Assembly: GCA_003989085.1 (NCBI GenBank)
Contig: RXIV01000001.1
Span: 124,001 to 188,000, forward strand
Origin: Candidatus Competibacteraceae bacterium
GTDB taxonomy: Bacteria; Pseudomonadota; Gammaproteobacteria; Competibacterales; Competibacteraceae
Reading direction: 5' to 3'
Length of the DNA stretch: 64,000 nucleotides
A program made the translations under genes and the position numbers. Every line of letters begins with the position of its first letter. Position 1 is the first letter of the stretch. A model generated the notes under the pieces. It did no database searches and was not told the origin of the DNA. It worked only from the letters and a program-made list of their open reading frames with translations. This document shows, piece by piece, positions 17,141 to 26,364 of the stretch.

Positions 17141-17914
17141 ATGTCCATGAGTACTGGCTTGAGTGGCATTAATGCGGCCACTAATGATCTTAATACAACT
17201 GCTAATAACATCGCCAATGTCAAGACCACTGGGTTTAAACATTCCCGTGCAGAGTTTGGCGACTTGGTGGGCGGAGGGTGTGGGGGCAACGGCATTGGTC
17301 TTGGTGTGCATACCCAAGCGATTAACCAGCAGTTTCAACAAGGCAATATTGAGACAACCGGGAACGCATTAGACTTTGCGATCAATGGGTGTGGCTTTTT
17401 CCAGGTTAAGGATTCTTCTGGTACTTACTACACTCGCGCTGGCAGCTTTCATGTGGATAAGGACGGGTTTATCGTCAACAACCTGGATCAGAGACTCCAA
17501 GGGGTTGGCGGGGATCTTCAATTTGACACCGCCTCTCTCCCAGTCACCAACATCACCTTGGACAGTGCTGGCAATATCACTGCGAAAGGCGTTACCGGCG
17601 CAGATGTAACGATTCAGGGTGGGCCATTGGGACTGGCTGATTTCGCCAATGTACAGGGTCTTAAGCAGGTCAGCGATACGGAATGGATGGAGACTCCTGA
17701 ATCCGGCGCAATGAATGCTAATAACGGCGGGGTGCTGGTCGCTCCGGGAACCGGCAGCTTGGGCAAGGTGATGAATGGCTCTCTGGAAACATCGAGCGTC
17801 GACCTGACTGCGCAACTGGTCAATATGATCATCGCCCAGCGCAATTTTCAGGCGAATGCCCAGACCATCACCACCAATAACACCCTCGCGCAAACTGTGA
17901 TCAACATCCGCTAA
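17141..17914 (+). CDS. Short FlgE-like hook/rod paralogue with two cysteines
   Basis: 257 residues. The N-terminus (INAATNDLNTTANNIANVKTTGFKHSRAEFGDLV) and C-terminus (LTAQLVNMIIAQRNFQANAQTITTNNTLAQTVINIR) match the FlgE upstream almost motif for motif, but the D2/D3 inserts are missing, leaving a FlgG-sized protein. It carries Cys47 in a Gly-rich turn (GGGCGGNG) and Cys84 in INGCGFF, where relatives have Glu or Arg. Cysteine is rare in exported axial flagellar proteins. It sits between flgE and flgF, so it is probably an axial component, perhaps a minor hook or rod-hook junction subunit; its exact place is unknown. FlgE, FlgF and FlgG are all separately present. Confidence 0.85.
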   Translation: MSMSTGLSGINAATNDLNTTANNIANVKTTGFKHSRAEFGDLVGGGCGGNGIGLGVHTQAINQQFQQGNIETTGNALDFAINGCGFFQVKDSSGTYYTRAGSFHVDKDGFIVNNLDQRLQGVGGDLQFDTASLPVTNITLDSAGNITAKGVTGADVTIQGGPLGLADFANVQGLKQVSDTEWMETPESGAMNANNGGVLVAPGTGSLGKVMNGSLETSSVDLTAQLVNMIIAQRNFQANAQTITTNNTLAQTVINIR

Positions 17915-17932
17915 AACCAAGGCGTCTGAATC

Positions 17933-18679
17933 ATGGATCGCATGCTGTATGTCGCAATGACCGGCGCCCGGCAAACCTTGCAGGCGCAAGCGCTGGTCAG
18001 CCACAACCTGGCCAACGCCAACACCGTTGGTTTCCGGCTGGATATGGCCGACTTTCGCAGCATGCCGGTGTTTAGCGATCACGGACTGCCGAGCCGGGTT
18101 TATAGCATGGCTGAACGGCCAGGCATTGACCTGAAATCGGGTAAAATCATGACGACAGGCCGTGATCTGGATGTCGCCATTCAGGGCGAGGGCTGGATTG
18201 CCATTCAGGCTCCCGACGGTAGCGAGGCTTATACCCGCGCCGGCGATCTGCAACTGGACACCAACGGGATGCTCAAGACCGCCACCGGTCATCCGGTGCT
18301 GGGCGAAGGCGGCCCCATTTCCATCCCGCCTGCCGAGAAAATCGAAATCGGCGCGGATGGCATTATTTCGATTCGCCCACTGGGTGAATCCTCCGCCAAT
18401 CTGGTGGAAGTAGGCCGTATCCGGCTGGTCAAGCCCAGTGACGCCAATCCGCTCTACAAGGACGAAGCTGGATTCATGCGAACCCGCGATGGCAGCGCCG
18501 CGCCCCCGGATTCGTCGGTGCGGCTGCTGGCCGGAGCGCTGGAAGGTAGCAATGTCAATCCCGCCGAGGCGCTGGTCAATATGATCGAATCCGCTCGCCG
18601 TTTTGAAATGCAGATCAAGATGATGAAAACGGCTGAAGAGAATTCCAGCGCCACCAATCAACTGCTGCGTCTGGAATAG
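17933..18679 (+). CDS. flgF: Flagellar basal-body rod protein FlgF
   Basis: 248 residues with the start MDRMLYVAMTGARQTLQAQALVSHNLANANT and internal LDVAIQGEGWIAIQAPDGSEAYTRAGDLQLD, both typical of FlgF. The end is VNMIESARRFEMQIKMMKTAEEN. It is a proximal rod subunit exported by the flagellar secretion system. It starts 18 bases after the short FlgE-like gene and is followed by flgG after 12 bases. Length and motifs are normal. Confidence 0.96.
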   Translation: MDRMLYVAMTGARQTLQAQALVSHNLANANTVGFRLDMADFRSMPVFSDHGLPSRVYSMAERPGIDLKSGKIMTTGRDLDVAIQGEGWIAIQAPDGSEAYTRAGDLQLDTNGMLKTATGHPVLGEGGPISIPPAEKIEIGADGIISIRPLGESSANLVEVGRIRLVKPSDANPLYKDEAGFMRTRDGSAAPPDSSVRLLAGALEGSNVNPAEALVNMIESARRFEMQIKMMKTAEENSSATNQLLRLE

Positions 18680-18691
18680 GAGCACAGCGCC

Positions 18692-19477
18692 ATGACTTCC
18701 GCACTATGGATCGCCAAGACCGGCCTGGACGCTCAGCAGATGCGTATGTCGGTTATCACCAACAATCTGGCCAATGTCAGCACCACCGGCTTCAAGCGTG
18801 GCCGCGCCCAGTTTGAAGACCTGCTGTATCAAAACGTCCGTCAGGTCGGCGGCCAGACCTCGCAGAACACCACATTGCCATCGGGGCTGTCGCTCGGCGC
18901 GGGTGTCCGCATCACTTCGACCGCTAAGGTGTTTACCCAGGGCAACCTTGTTCAAACCGGTAATTCGCTGGATCTCGCTATCAATGGTCGAGGATTTTTC
19001 CAGGTGCTGTTGCCTGACGGCACCACCGCCTATACCCGTGCTGGCGCTTTCCAGGTCAATGCCGATGGTCAGGTGGTCACGCCCAACGGTTACCTGTTGC
19101 AACCAGAAATCACGATTCCCGCCAACTCGCAGAGTATTACTGTGGGTAGCGATGGCACCGTCAATGTTCAGATCGCCGGTCAAACCACCGCCACGGCGGT
19201 TGGAACCCTGCAAATCGCCGACTTCATTAACCCGGCCGGTCTGCAAGCCATTGGCGGCAACCTGTTTATGGAATCGACAGCCAGTGGTACGGCGCAAACG
19301 GGAAATCCGGGCGCCACCGGGCTGGGTCTGATTGCCCAATGCTCATTGGAGACTTCCAACGTCAATGTGGTGGAGGAAATGGTCGAGATGATCGAAACGC
19401 AGCGGGCCTATGAAATGAATTCCAAGGCGATTGCTGCGACGGATCAGATGTTGCAGTACACGAATAACAACCTGTAA
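18692..19477 (+). CDS. flgG: Flagellar distal rod protein FlgG
   Basis: 261 residues, the standard length. It begins [20 protein letters not shown] and has [50 protein letters not shown] and [22 protein letters not shown], all FlgG hallmarks. FlgG forms the distal rod that passes through the P and L rings. The preceding GGAG lies at a normal distance. It is followed by the ring genes flgH and flgI. Confidence 0.97.
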   Translation: MTSALWIAKTGLDAQQMRMSVITNNLANVSTTGFKRGRAQFEDLLYQNVRQVGGQTSQNTTLPSGLSLGAGVRITSTAKVFTQGNLVQTGNSLDLAINGRGFFQVLLPDGTTAYTRAGAFQVNADGQVVTPNGYLLQPEITIPANSQSITVGSDGTVNVQIAGQTTATAVGTLQIADFINPAGLQAIGGNLFMESTASGTAQTGNPGATGLGLIAQCSLETSNVNVVEEMVEMIETQRAYEMNSKAIAATDQMLQYTNNNL

Positions 19478-19494
19478 GCCAAGCCGTCGCCGTC

Positions 19495-20184
19495 ATGAGC
19501 AAGCCCACCGTAGTTGTTCTGCCACTCTGGATTTTCCTGCTGTCGGGGTGCAGCGGTCTGGCCCCGCAATATGATTTCAAGCCGGTCACTCCAAAAGTAA
19601 TGACGATGAATGATCCGGTGGATCCTAGTCCGCGCAGCGCTGGAGCGATTTACCAGGCTGGGCGCGATATGCGGCTGTTTGAAGACCGCACCGCCCACCG
19701 GGTCGGCGACACCGTGGTGATTCGGCTGGTCGAGAACACCACCGCCACCAAATCAGCCAAAACCGGTATTGAAAAGAACAGCGACATTGACCTGCCAAAT
19801 CCCATTCTGTTTGGAGCGCCCGTCAGCGCAGGGCTTTCCAATCTGGAAATCGCCGCTCTCAAGGAAAGTCGCAAATTGGGCGGCGAAGGCAAAAGCGACC
19901 AGAGCAACAGTTTGACTGGCGATGTGTCCGCCGTGGTGGTCGGGGTTTATCCCAACGGCAATATGGCGATTCGCGGTGAGAAAATGCTGACGCTGAATCA
20001 GGGCGAAGAAGTGGTGCAAATTTCTGGCGTGATTCGCCCGGAAGACATCGCCCCCAACAACATTATTTCCTCTAACCGGGTGGCCGACGCCAAAATCACT
20101 TACGCGGGCAACGGCGTGCTGGCCGACGCCAACACCGCCGGTTGGCTGAGTCGGTTCTTCCTCAGTCCGTTATGGCCGTTCTAG
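19495..20184 (+). CDS. flgH: Flagellar L-ring lipoprotein FlgH
   Basis: 229 residues. A lipoprotein signal ([14 protein letters not shown], with the lipidated Cys at about residue 19) targets it to the outer membrane. The conserved core includes [71 protein letters not shown] and [18 protein letters not shown]. FlgH forms the L ring, the outer-membrane bushing of the rod. Its presence confirms a diderm cell envelope. It is followed after 23 bases by flgI. Confidence 0.97.
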   Translation: MSKPTVVVLPLWIFLLSGCSGLAPQYDFKPVTPKVMTMNDPVDPSPRSAGAIYQAGRDMRLFEDRTAHRVGDTVVIRLVENTTATKSAKTGIEKNSDIDLPNPILFGAPVSAGLSNLEIAALKESRKLGGEGKSDQSNSLTGDVSAVVVGVYPNGNMAIRGEKMLTLNQGEEVVQISGVIRPEDIAPNNIISSNRVADAKITYAGNGVLADANTAGWLSRFFLSPLWPF

Positions 20185-20207
20185 GCTGCTTGCCGAGGTA
20201 TTCCGCC

Positions 20208-21305
20208 ATGTTCCGCCGTATCCCGCTCCTCCTGTTGCTCGCCTTGGCTCTGTCGAATGCTGAGGCTGAACGCATCAAGGATTTAGCCATGGTCTCCGGC
20301 GTCCGCACCAACCAGTTGGTCGGCTACGGCCTGGTGGTCGGTCTGAATGGCACCGGCGATCAAACCACGCAGACCCCGTTCACGGTCCGCAGCCTGAAAA
20401 GCATGATGTCCAACATGGGCATCACCATTCCGCCGGACATCAATCTGCAATTGAAGAATGTCGCCGCCGTTTCAATTCATGCCGATCTGCCGCCTTTTAT
20501 CAAGCCGGGACAAACGATTGATGTGACCGTCTCCTCCATCGGCAATGCCAAGAGTCTGAACGGCGGCAGTCTGCTGATGACCCCGCTCAAGGGCGCGGAC
20601 GGCGCGACATACGCCATTGCCCAAGGCAACCTGGTGGTGGGCGGAATCAGCGCTGCCTCCGCCGGTTCCAGCGTCACCGTCAACGTCCCCAGCGCCGGCC
20701 GCATTCCCAACGGCGCGACTGTTGAGCGGCAAGTGGCTGACAATTTTGGCGGCAACAGCCCTATCGTGTTGAACCTGCATCAGGCCGACTTTACTACTGC
20801 CGAACGGGTCGTTGAGGCGATCAACAAAACCTTTGGCGGCGATGTGGCCGCAGCGATAGACGCCTCCTCGATTCAGGTGCGCGGTCCAGCCGAACGCAAC
20901 CAGCGGGTCAGCCTGATTGCGGTGCTGGAAAATATCGAAGTAGCGCCGGGCCAGAGCGCCGCCAAAGTGGTGGTCAACGCCCGCACCGGGACCGTCGTGA
21001 TTGGCATGAATGTGCGGGTTGGGCCGGCGGCGGTGGCCCACGGCAATATGACCGTCACTATTACCTCTGATCCCATTGTCAGCCAGCCAGGTCCATTCTC
21101 CAACGGTCAAACCGCCGTCGTTCCAAACGCCAACATTGCCGTCAACCAGGAAAAGAAACCGATGTTCCTGTTCAATCCTGGCGTTGCGCTGGATGACATT
21201 GTCCGGGCAGTCAATCAGGTTGGCGCCTCACCGACTGACCTGATTGCTATTCTGGAAGCCCTCAAAGCCGCCGGCGCTCTCAAAGCCGAACTGATCGTGA
21301 TCTGA
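20208..21305 (+). CDS. flgI: Flagellar P-ring protein FlgI
   Basis: 365 residues from the ATG at 20208, which gives a signal peptide ([20 protein letters not shown]) cleaved before [33 protein letters not shown]. The frame is open upstream into flgH, but that extension would bury the signal peptide. FlgI forms the P ring in the periplasm and needs FlgA (divergent gene) for assembly. Conserved blocks include [27 protein letters not shown] and the C-terminal [27 protein letters not shown]. Confidence 0.97.
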   Translation: MFRRIPLLLLLALALSNAEAERIKDLAMVSGVRTNQLVGYGLVVGLNGTGDQTTQTPFTVRSLKSMMSNMGITIPPDINLQLKNVAAVSIHADLPPFIKPGQTIDVTVSSIGNAKSLNGGSLLMTPLKGADGATYAIAQGNLVVGGISAASAGSSVTVNVPSAGRIPNGATVERQVADNFGGNSPIVLNLHQADFTTAERVVEAINKTFGGDVAAAIDASSIQVRGPAERNQRVSLIAVLENIEVAPGQSAAKVVVNARTGTVVIGMNVRVGPAAVAHGNMTVTITSDPIVSQPGPFSNGQTAVVPNANIAVNQEKKPMFLFNPGVALDDIVRAVNQVGASPTDLIAILEALKAAGALKAELIVI

Positions 21306-21307
21306 AG

Positions 21308-22120
21308 ATGGCTAATTTTTCCTGGAAAACACTGTCGCTGTTGGCGGCAACCCTGCTGGTTGCGCTTGGATTGCAGGCCGGCTCGCTCAAAATCATGATC
21401 AATCTCAGCCATCAGGCTGATGATCCGGCGCGGCTGTCCACCGGCGCTGCGCCCGCCAAGCCGCATCCTCCGGTCTCGACCGCCGTAACCGGGAGGCAAT
21501 CCGCCCCGGCGGCTGAAGAACGGATCGCCGCTACCTCGGTGGTGCGGGAACCCAATCCCGAAGCCTTGTTGGTGGATCCGCCGCCGCTAGCTGCTCCGGC
21601 GACGCAACCAGAACTTTCACCTAGCGAGGCAAACCCTGAGGCGCGTCAACTTCCCGTCGCTGCACCGGCAGCGACAGTCACCCCGCCGCCAATTTCAGTA
21701 GAAGCAGGCGCAGCGCCCGTCGTCAGCCATCCGACGCCGATAGCACCACCCGTCACGCCGACCGTTCCGGTTGCGCCGCCGGTGGTTGCTGCCCCGGAAG
21801 CTAATCCACCGCCCACGACTGCGAGCGGTCTTCAGGAATCGACCTGGATCAAGGCCCGCGACCCTCGGCATTACACGGTGCAGGTCTACAGCGGCAAAGA
21901 CATGAACACGCTGCGGGAAATTTCGGTGGCGGCGGACATAGCCGACCCGCAAGCCTATTTCACCACTACCAGTCGCTCCGGCCCCTGGCATGCGCTGGTA
22001 ATCGGCGACTATGCCAATTCCGCCGCTGCCCAGGCCGCCGCCGCAAAAATGACCACCCGACTGCCCACGATTAAGCCTTGGGTTCGCCGCTTTGACGAAG
22101 TGCAGGCCAAACTGCGCTAG
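21308..22120 (+). CDS. SPOR-domain membrane protein inserted between flgI and flgJ
   Basis: 270 residues, two bases after flgI and eleven before flgJ. A single N-terminal membrane segment (LSLLAATLLVALGLQAGSL) leads into a long Pro/Ala-rich periplasmic linker (about 35-175). A C-terminal SPOR-like domain follows (about 185-265: HYTVQVYSGKDMNTLREISVAADIADPQAYFTTTSRSGPWHALVIGDYANSAAAQAAAAKM; fragments recognised). SPOR domains bind denuded peptidoglycan glycan strands. Flanked by the P ring and the rod-associated muramidase FlgJ, it may help fix or locate basal bodies where the wall is opened. This is inference from position, as it is not a standard flg gene. Confidence 0.8.
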   Translation: MANFSWKTLSLLAATLLVALGLQAGSLKIMINLSHQADDPARLSTGAAPAKPHPPVSTAVTGRQSAPAAEERIAATSVVREPNPEALLVDPPPLAAPATQPELSPSEANPEARQLPVAAPAATVTPPPISVEAGAAPVVSHPTPIAPPVTPTVPVAPPVVAAPEANPPPTTASGLQESTWIKARDPRHYTVQVYSGKDMNTLREISVAADIADPQAYFTTTSRSGPWHALVIGDYANSAAAQAAAAKMTTRLPTIKPWVRRFDEVQAKLR

Positions 22121-22131
22121 GCGCTGCCGCC

Positions 22132-23136
22132 ATGACCGTCACTGCTGCTTCTGACGCCGCATTTGTCTACACCGACATTCAGGGATTGGCTGGTCTGCGG
22201 AACAAGGCGCGGCAACACTCGCCCGACGCGACCCGCGAAGCGGCCCAGCAGTTTGAGGCGGTGTTCATTCAGATGATGCTTAAGAGTATGCGGGCCGCCA
22301 GTTCGAGCGAAGGCGGGATCATGGATAACGATCAAAGCCGGATGTATCTGGAACTGTTCGATCAGCAATTGGCGTTGAGTATGGCGAAACAAGGCCAATT
22401 GGGCTTGGCGGATCAAATCGTTAAACAATTGGGTGGCGAGACCGCTGCTCAACCACCTCGCCCCACTTCAGCAACGGCCATAGGTGATCCGCTGGCGACA
22501 CTGCGGCAAGTGGAAAGAATCCGCTCCAGCGTGGCGATGCCGGCAACTGCCAGTATCAGGACCGCTGCCGCCAACGATGCTGGTCATGCCGATCCGGTCA
22601 GTGATGCGCCATTTGAACCCTCATCGCCAGCAGCTTTTGTGCGGCGGATGTGGCCGCACGCACAGCAAGCCGCCAGCCAGTTGGGTGTCGCCCCGGAAGT
22701 GCTGATCGCCCAAGCCGCTCACGAAACCGCCTGGGGTAAGTCGATGCCCCGGTTCGCCGATGGCCGCAGCAGCAACAACTTGTTCGGAATCAAGGCCAAT
22801 CGCAGTTGGCAAGGTGAGCGGGTGGTCAACTCCACGCTGGAGTTTGTCGGTGGAGTGCCGGTGCGTCAGCGCGATGGCTTCCGGGCGTATGCCTCTTATG
22901 CCGACAGCTTCAATGACTATGCGCGTTTCATTCAGAGCAACCCGCGCTATGGCGAGGCGCTGAACCGGGTTGAGGATGGGGCAGCGTATCTGCGGGCCTT
23001 GCAGCAGGCCGGCTATGCTACCGATCCCGGCTACGCCAGAAAAATTCAGGCGTTGATGGACGGGCCGGCATTCGATGAGGCGTTGGATGCGCTCAAGCCA
23101 GCGGCGCTTCAGCCGATACCCAATTCAAGAGGGTGA
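22132..23136 (+). CDS. flgJ: Flagellar rod assembly protein and muramidase FlgJ
   Basis: 334 residues with both classic domains. The rod-capping domain is at about 30-110 (REAAQQFEAVFIQMMLKSMRAAS, SRMYLELFDQQLALSMAKQGQLGLADQIVKQL). The peptidoglycan hydrolase domain is at about 165-315, with likely catalytic Glu198 in QAAHETAWGKSM, followed by SNNLFGIKANRSWQGE and FRAYASYADSFNDYARF. FlgJ caps the rod during assembly and cuts peptidoglycan for it. The long linker (about 110-160) is Ala/Pro-rich. Sixty bases separate it from flgK. Confidence 0.96.
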   Translation: MTVTAASDAAFVYTDIQGLAGLRNKARQHSPDATREAAQQFEAVFIQMMLKSMRAASSSEGGIMDNDQSRMYLELFDQQLALSMAKQGQLGLADQIVKQLGGETAAQPPRPTSATAIGDPLATLRQVERIRSSVAMPATASIRTAAANDAGHADPVSDAPFEPSSPAAFVRRMWPHAQQAASQLGVAPEVLIAQAAHETAWGKSMPRFADGRSSNNLFGIKANRSWQGERVVNSTLEFVGGVPVRQRDGFRAYASYADSFNDYARFIQSNPRYGEALNRVEDGAAYLRALQQAGYATDPGYARKIQALMDGPAFDEALDALKPAALQPIPNSRG

Positions 23137-23196
23137 GCAGTCGGTCGGTGGCTGCGCACACGATGCAAATGGCCCCGAGCCAGAGGAGATTGAATC

Positions 23197-25101
23197 ATGG
23201 CAGACATCCTGCGCACCGGCCTATCGGGGCTGATCGCTTTCCAGCGGTCGCTGGCTACCGCCAGCCACAATATCGCCAACGCCAACACGCCAGGCTATAC
23301 CCGGCAGCGTGTTGAACTGACTAACAATCGCCCGGACTACGTCGGCGGTTTATCCGGCCCTCAGTACATCGGCAGTGGTGTCAGCGCAGTATCGGTGAGC
23401 CGGGTCTATGACAATTTTCTGACGGAGCAAGCCCGCAATTACGGCTCCAGTGTCGGGCAATTGGAAGCCAAGGATCGGTGGACCACTCAGTTGGATGGTG
23501 TGCTAGGCGACGGCTCTACCGGGTTAGCTCCGGCGCTCAAGCAGTTTTTCGCCTCAGCGCAGGATGTCGCCAACAGCCCGGCGTCATTACCGGCACGGCA
23601 GGCGCTGTTGGGTCAGGCGGAAACGCTGGCTGACCAGTTTAATAATCTTGACGGTCAGATGAATGTCCTGCGCGATGGTGTTAATCAGGATCTGCGTGGT
23701 GCAGTGACGAGCATCAATGGGCTGGCGGAAAGTATCGCCAAAGCGAATCAAGCCATTGCGACCTCTATCGGTGGTGGCGCCAACGCTGCTCCCGATTTGC
23801 TCGATCAACGGGACCAACTGGTGGCCGATCTGGCGCAGAAGGTGTCAGTCAACACCGTGATTCAGTCCGATGGCTCGATGAGCGTGTTTATCGGCAACGG
23901 CCAGAATCTGGTCATGGGCGCCAAGGCTAATGTGCTGGAAACGAAGACATCCACCACTGATCCACGCAAGCTGGATATTCAATTCAAGCAAGGCGGTTCG
24001 GTGATCACAACGGCTTTTAGCAGTGGGGAAGTGGGTGGTCTGCTGGCTTTTCAGGATCAGGTGCTGGATCCAGCGCAGAACAAGCTGGGGCTGATGGCGG
24101 TGGGATTAGCTCAGACCTTTAATGATCAGCATCAGCTGGGCATGGATTTGAATGGGGCGCTGGGTGGCGAATTCTTTAATATCGGTGCGCCCACTGTCGG
24201 TTCCAATGCAGATAACACGGGTACTGGCGCTTTTACTGCAGCTATTGTCGATGTTAGCAAGGTGCAGCCCAGTGACTATGAAGTGAAATTTGATGGGACA
24301 AATTACTCGGCAGTGCGGGTTTCGGATCAAAAGACTATTCTCGGCAGTGGTGATTTAGCTGCATTGAATACGGAATTAGGCAAAGATGGCTTGAACCTTA
24401 GCTTGACCAGCGGCGCGCCTGCTGCTGGCGATCGTTTTTTGATTCAGCCAACCCGCTTGATGGCGACCAGCTTTGGGGTAAAAATTAAAGACGCCAGTCT
24501 ATTTGCCGCCGCTGCACCGATCAAAACTGCCGCTTCGCAGAGCAATACGGGAACCGGTAAAATTTCGGTGGGTGAGGCGCTGGATGTTACGAATGCCAAT
24601 CTGCTGACTCCAGTCAATATCCAGTTTACTGATGCGACTCACTATACGGTGAACGGCGTTGCTTCAGCGACTACTTATACCAGTGGCGCTGATATTGATA
24701 TCAATGGCTGGCGGATTCAGCTCACCGGAGCGCCGGCGACTGGCGATCAATTCCAGATTTCTTCCAATGCTGGTGGTGTTGGCGACAACCGCAATGCCCT
24801 GAAACTGAATGAATTGCAAACTGGTAAGAAGCTGCTGAATGGCGCTAGCACTTATCAAGATGTGCAAAGCCAGATGGTTTCAGAAGTCGGCGCCCAAGGC
24901 AGCAGCGCCCGCAATACGCTGAAAACGCAAGAAGCATTGCAGGAACAGGCAGTTCAGGCGCGGGACAGTGTTTCCGGCGTCAACCTTGATGAAGAAGCCG
25001 CCAATCTGATGCGCTACCAACAAGCCTACGAAGCCGCCGCCAAAGTGATTCAGGTCGGCGACGCCATTATTCAAACTCTGCTGGATGCGGTCAGGAGATA
25101 A
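23197..25101 (+). CDS. flgK: Flagellar hook-associated protein 1, FlgK
   Basis: 634 residues. The N-terminus (RTGLSGLIAFQRSLATASHNIANANTPGYTRQRVEL) and C-terminus (GVNLDEEAANLMRYQQAYEAAAKVIQVGDAIIQTLL) are diagnostic; the variable middle (about 300-540) contains long Ser/Thr/Gly-rich stretches. FlgK forms the first hook-filament junction layer and is a client of FlgN. A GAGGAG ribosome-binding site precedes the ATG. flgL follows after three bases. The middle third is visibly less GC-rich than the ends, as is usual for surface-variable domains. Confidence 0.96.
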   Translation: MADILRTGLSGLIAFQRSLATASHNIANANTPGYTRQRVELTNNRPDYVGGLSGPQYIGSGVSAVSVSRVYDNFLTEQARNYGSSVGQLEAKDRWTTQLDGVLGDGSTGLAPALKQFFASAQDVANSPASLPARQALLGQAETLADQFNNLDGQMNVLRDGVNQDLRGAVTSINGLAESIAKANQAIATSIGGGANAAPDLLDQRDQLVADLAQKVSVNTVIQSDGSMSVFIGNGQNLVMGAKANVLETKTSTTDPRKLDIQFKQGGSVITTAFSSGEVGGLLAFQDQVLDPAQNKLGLMAVGLAQTFNDQHQLGMDLNGALGGEFFNIGAPTVGSNADNTGTGAFTAAIVDVSKVQPSDYEVKFDGTNYSAVRVSDQKTILGSGDLAALNTELGKDGLNLSLTSGAPAAGDRFLIQPTRLMATSFGVKIKDASLFAAAAPIKTAASQSNTGTGKISVGEALDVTNANLLTPVNIQFTDATHYTVNGVASATTYTSGADIDINGWRIQLTGAPATGDQFQISSNAGGVGDNRNALKLNELQTGKKLLNGASTYQDVQSQMVSEVGAQGSSARNTLKTQEALQEQAVQARDSVSGVNLDEEAANLMRYQQAYEAAAKVIQVGDAIIQTLLDAVRR

Positions 25102-25104
25102 GCC

Positions 25105-26355
25105 ATGTTGCGGATTGCTACGTCCCAAATCTACCAGCAGAGCGCCAAAAACATGGGTGAGCGGCAAGTGGCGTTGGTCAAGGTTCAGCAACAAATGGCG
25201 ACTGGAAAGCGCCTGCTAACCAATGCTGACGACCCGGTTGGCAGCGCCCGGTTGCTGAGCTTAAATGAAGAGGTGAGCCGCTATGATCAATATCAGCGCA
25301 ATACCGATCTGGCGAATGGCCGGCTGAATGTGGAGGAAACGGCGTTGGAAGGCATCGGTGAGGTGCTGCAAAATGCACGGGAACTCATTGTGCAGGCTAA
25401 TAACGCTCCACTCAACGACAACGATCGGCGTGACATCGCTACACAAATCCGGCAATTGCATGGACAATTACTAGGGTTGGCCAATACTCAGGACGGTAAT
25501 GGCGAATATCTGTTTGCAGGATTTAAGAGCCACACGCAGCCGTTTGTGCTGGATGGGAATAATCAGGCGATTTATCAGGGCGATCAGGGTCAGCGGTTGA
25601 TTAAAGCTGGCCCGTCATTCGATGTGCCGGTCAGTGATTCCGGCGCTGAAATTTTTCAAGGCGCGATGAATGGCAATGGCCGTTTTCAAGTAGCGGCAAC
25701 GCCGACCAATACTGGTAATGGAGCTATTGATGTGGGTAACGTGACTGACCCCACTGCGTTTCAGAGCAACTTTAGCAAACCGCCCTATACTATCGATTTC
25801 ATAGTCGATAACTCCACCACACCACCGACTACGACCTTTAACATTAAGGGTTCAGACAGCAATTCGCCGCCGGGTTTCACCAATCCCCAACCTTATAAGG
25901 ATGGTCAGGCGATTAGCTTTGCCGGTTTGCAGACGGCCATCACTGGCACTCCAGCCAACGGCGACACCTTTACCATTCAACCAGCGACTCATCAAGACTT
26001 ATTTGCAACGCTGGACAAACTAGCAACGGCGCTGGAAACGGGGGCAGATCAGCCGCCGGCCAATACCGCGCAGTTGAACCAGGCAATGGCGAATGGTTTG
26101 GCTGAATTAGATCAAGGACTGGATCACTTAACTGGCATTCGCGCCAAGATTGGGGCGCGGATGAATGCGCTGGACGATCAGCAAAACACCAATGCTGATT
26201 TTGCGGTTCATCTTAAACAAACCATCAGCGATATTGGCGATCTGGACTATGCCGAAGCGGCGACCCGGCTGAGTCAGGAGACGCTGATTTTGCAGGCGGC
26301 GCAGCAGTCATTCATCAAGATTCAAGGACTGTCACTGTTCAACTATATGCGCTGA
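25105..26355 (+). CDS. flgL: Flagellar hook-associated protein 3, FlgL
   Basis: 416 residues. It has the flagellin-like N-terminus (MLRIATSQIYQQSAKNMGERQVALVKVQQQMATGKRLLTNADDPVGSARLLSLNEEVSRY, partly shown) and the C-terminal pattern AEAATRLSQETLILQAAQQSFIKIQGLSLFNYMR. FlgL is the second junction layer, onto which flagellin is assembled. It is the last gene of the operon. Only nine bases separate it from the converging gene at 26365, and no terminator hairpin is visible, so the two transcripts may overlap at their ends. Confidence 0.95.
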   Translation: MLRIATSQIYQQSAKNMGERQVALVKVQQQMATGKRLLTNADDPVGSARLLSLNEEVSRYDQYQRNTDLANGRLNVEETALEGIGEVLQNARELIVQANNAPLNDNDRRDIATQIRQLHGQLLGLANTQDGNGEYLFAGFKSHTQPFVLDGNNQAIYQGDQGQRLIKAGPSFDVPVSDSGAEIFQGAMNGNGRFQVAATPTNTGNGAIDVGNVTDPTAFQSNFSKPPYTIDFIVDNSTTPPTTTFNIKGSDSNSPPGFTNPQPYKDGQAISFAGLQTAITGTPANGDTFTIQPATHQDLFATLDKLATALETGADQPPANTAQLNQAMANGLAELDQGLDHLTGIRAKIGARMNALDDQQNTNADFAVHLKQTISDIGDLDYAEAATRLSQETLILQAAQQSFIKIQGLSLFNYMR

Positions 26356-26364
26356 ACCGACGGA

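Noticed and set aside
17369..18685. 438-codon minus-strand open frame
   Set aside because: Antisense to the short FlgE-like gene and flgF. It has no start site or recognisable domain.
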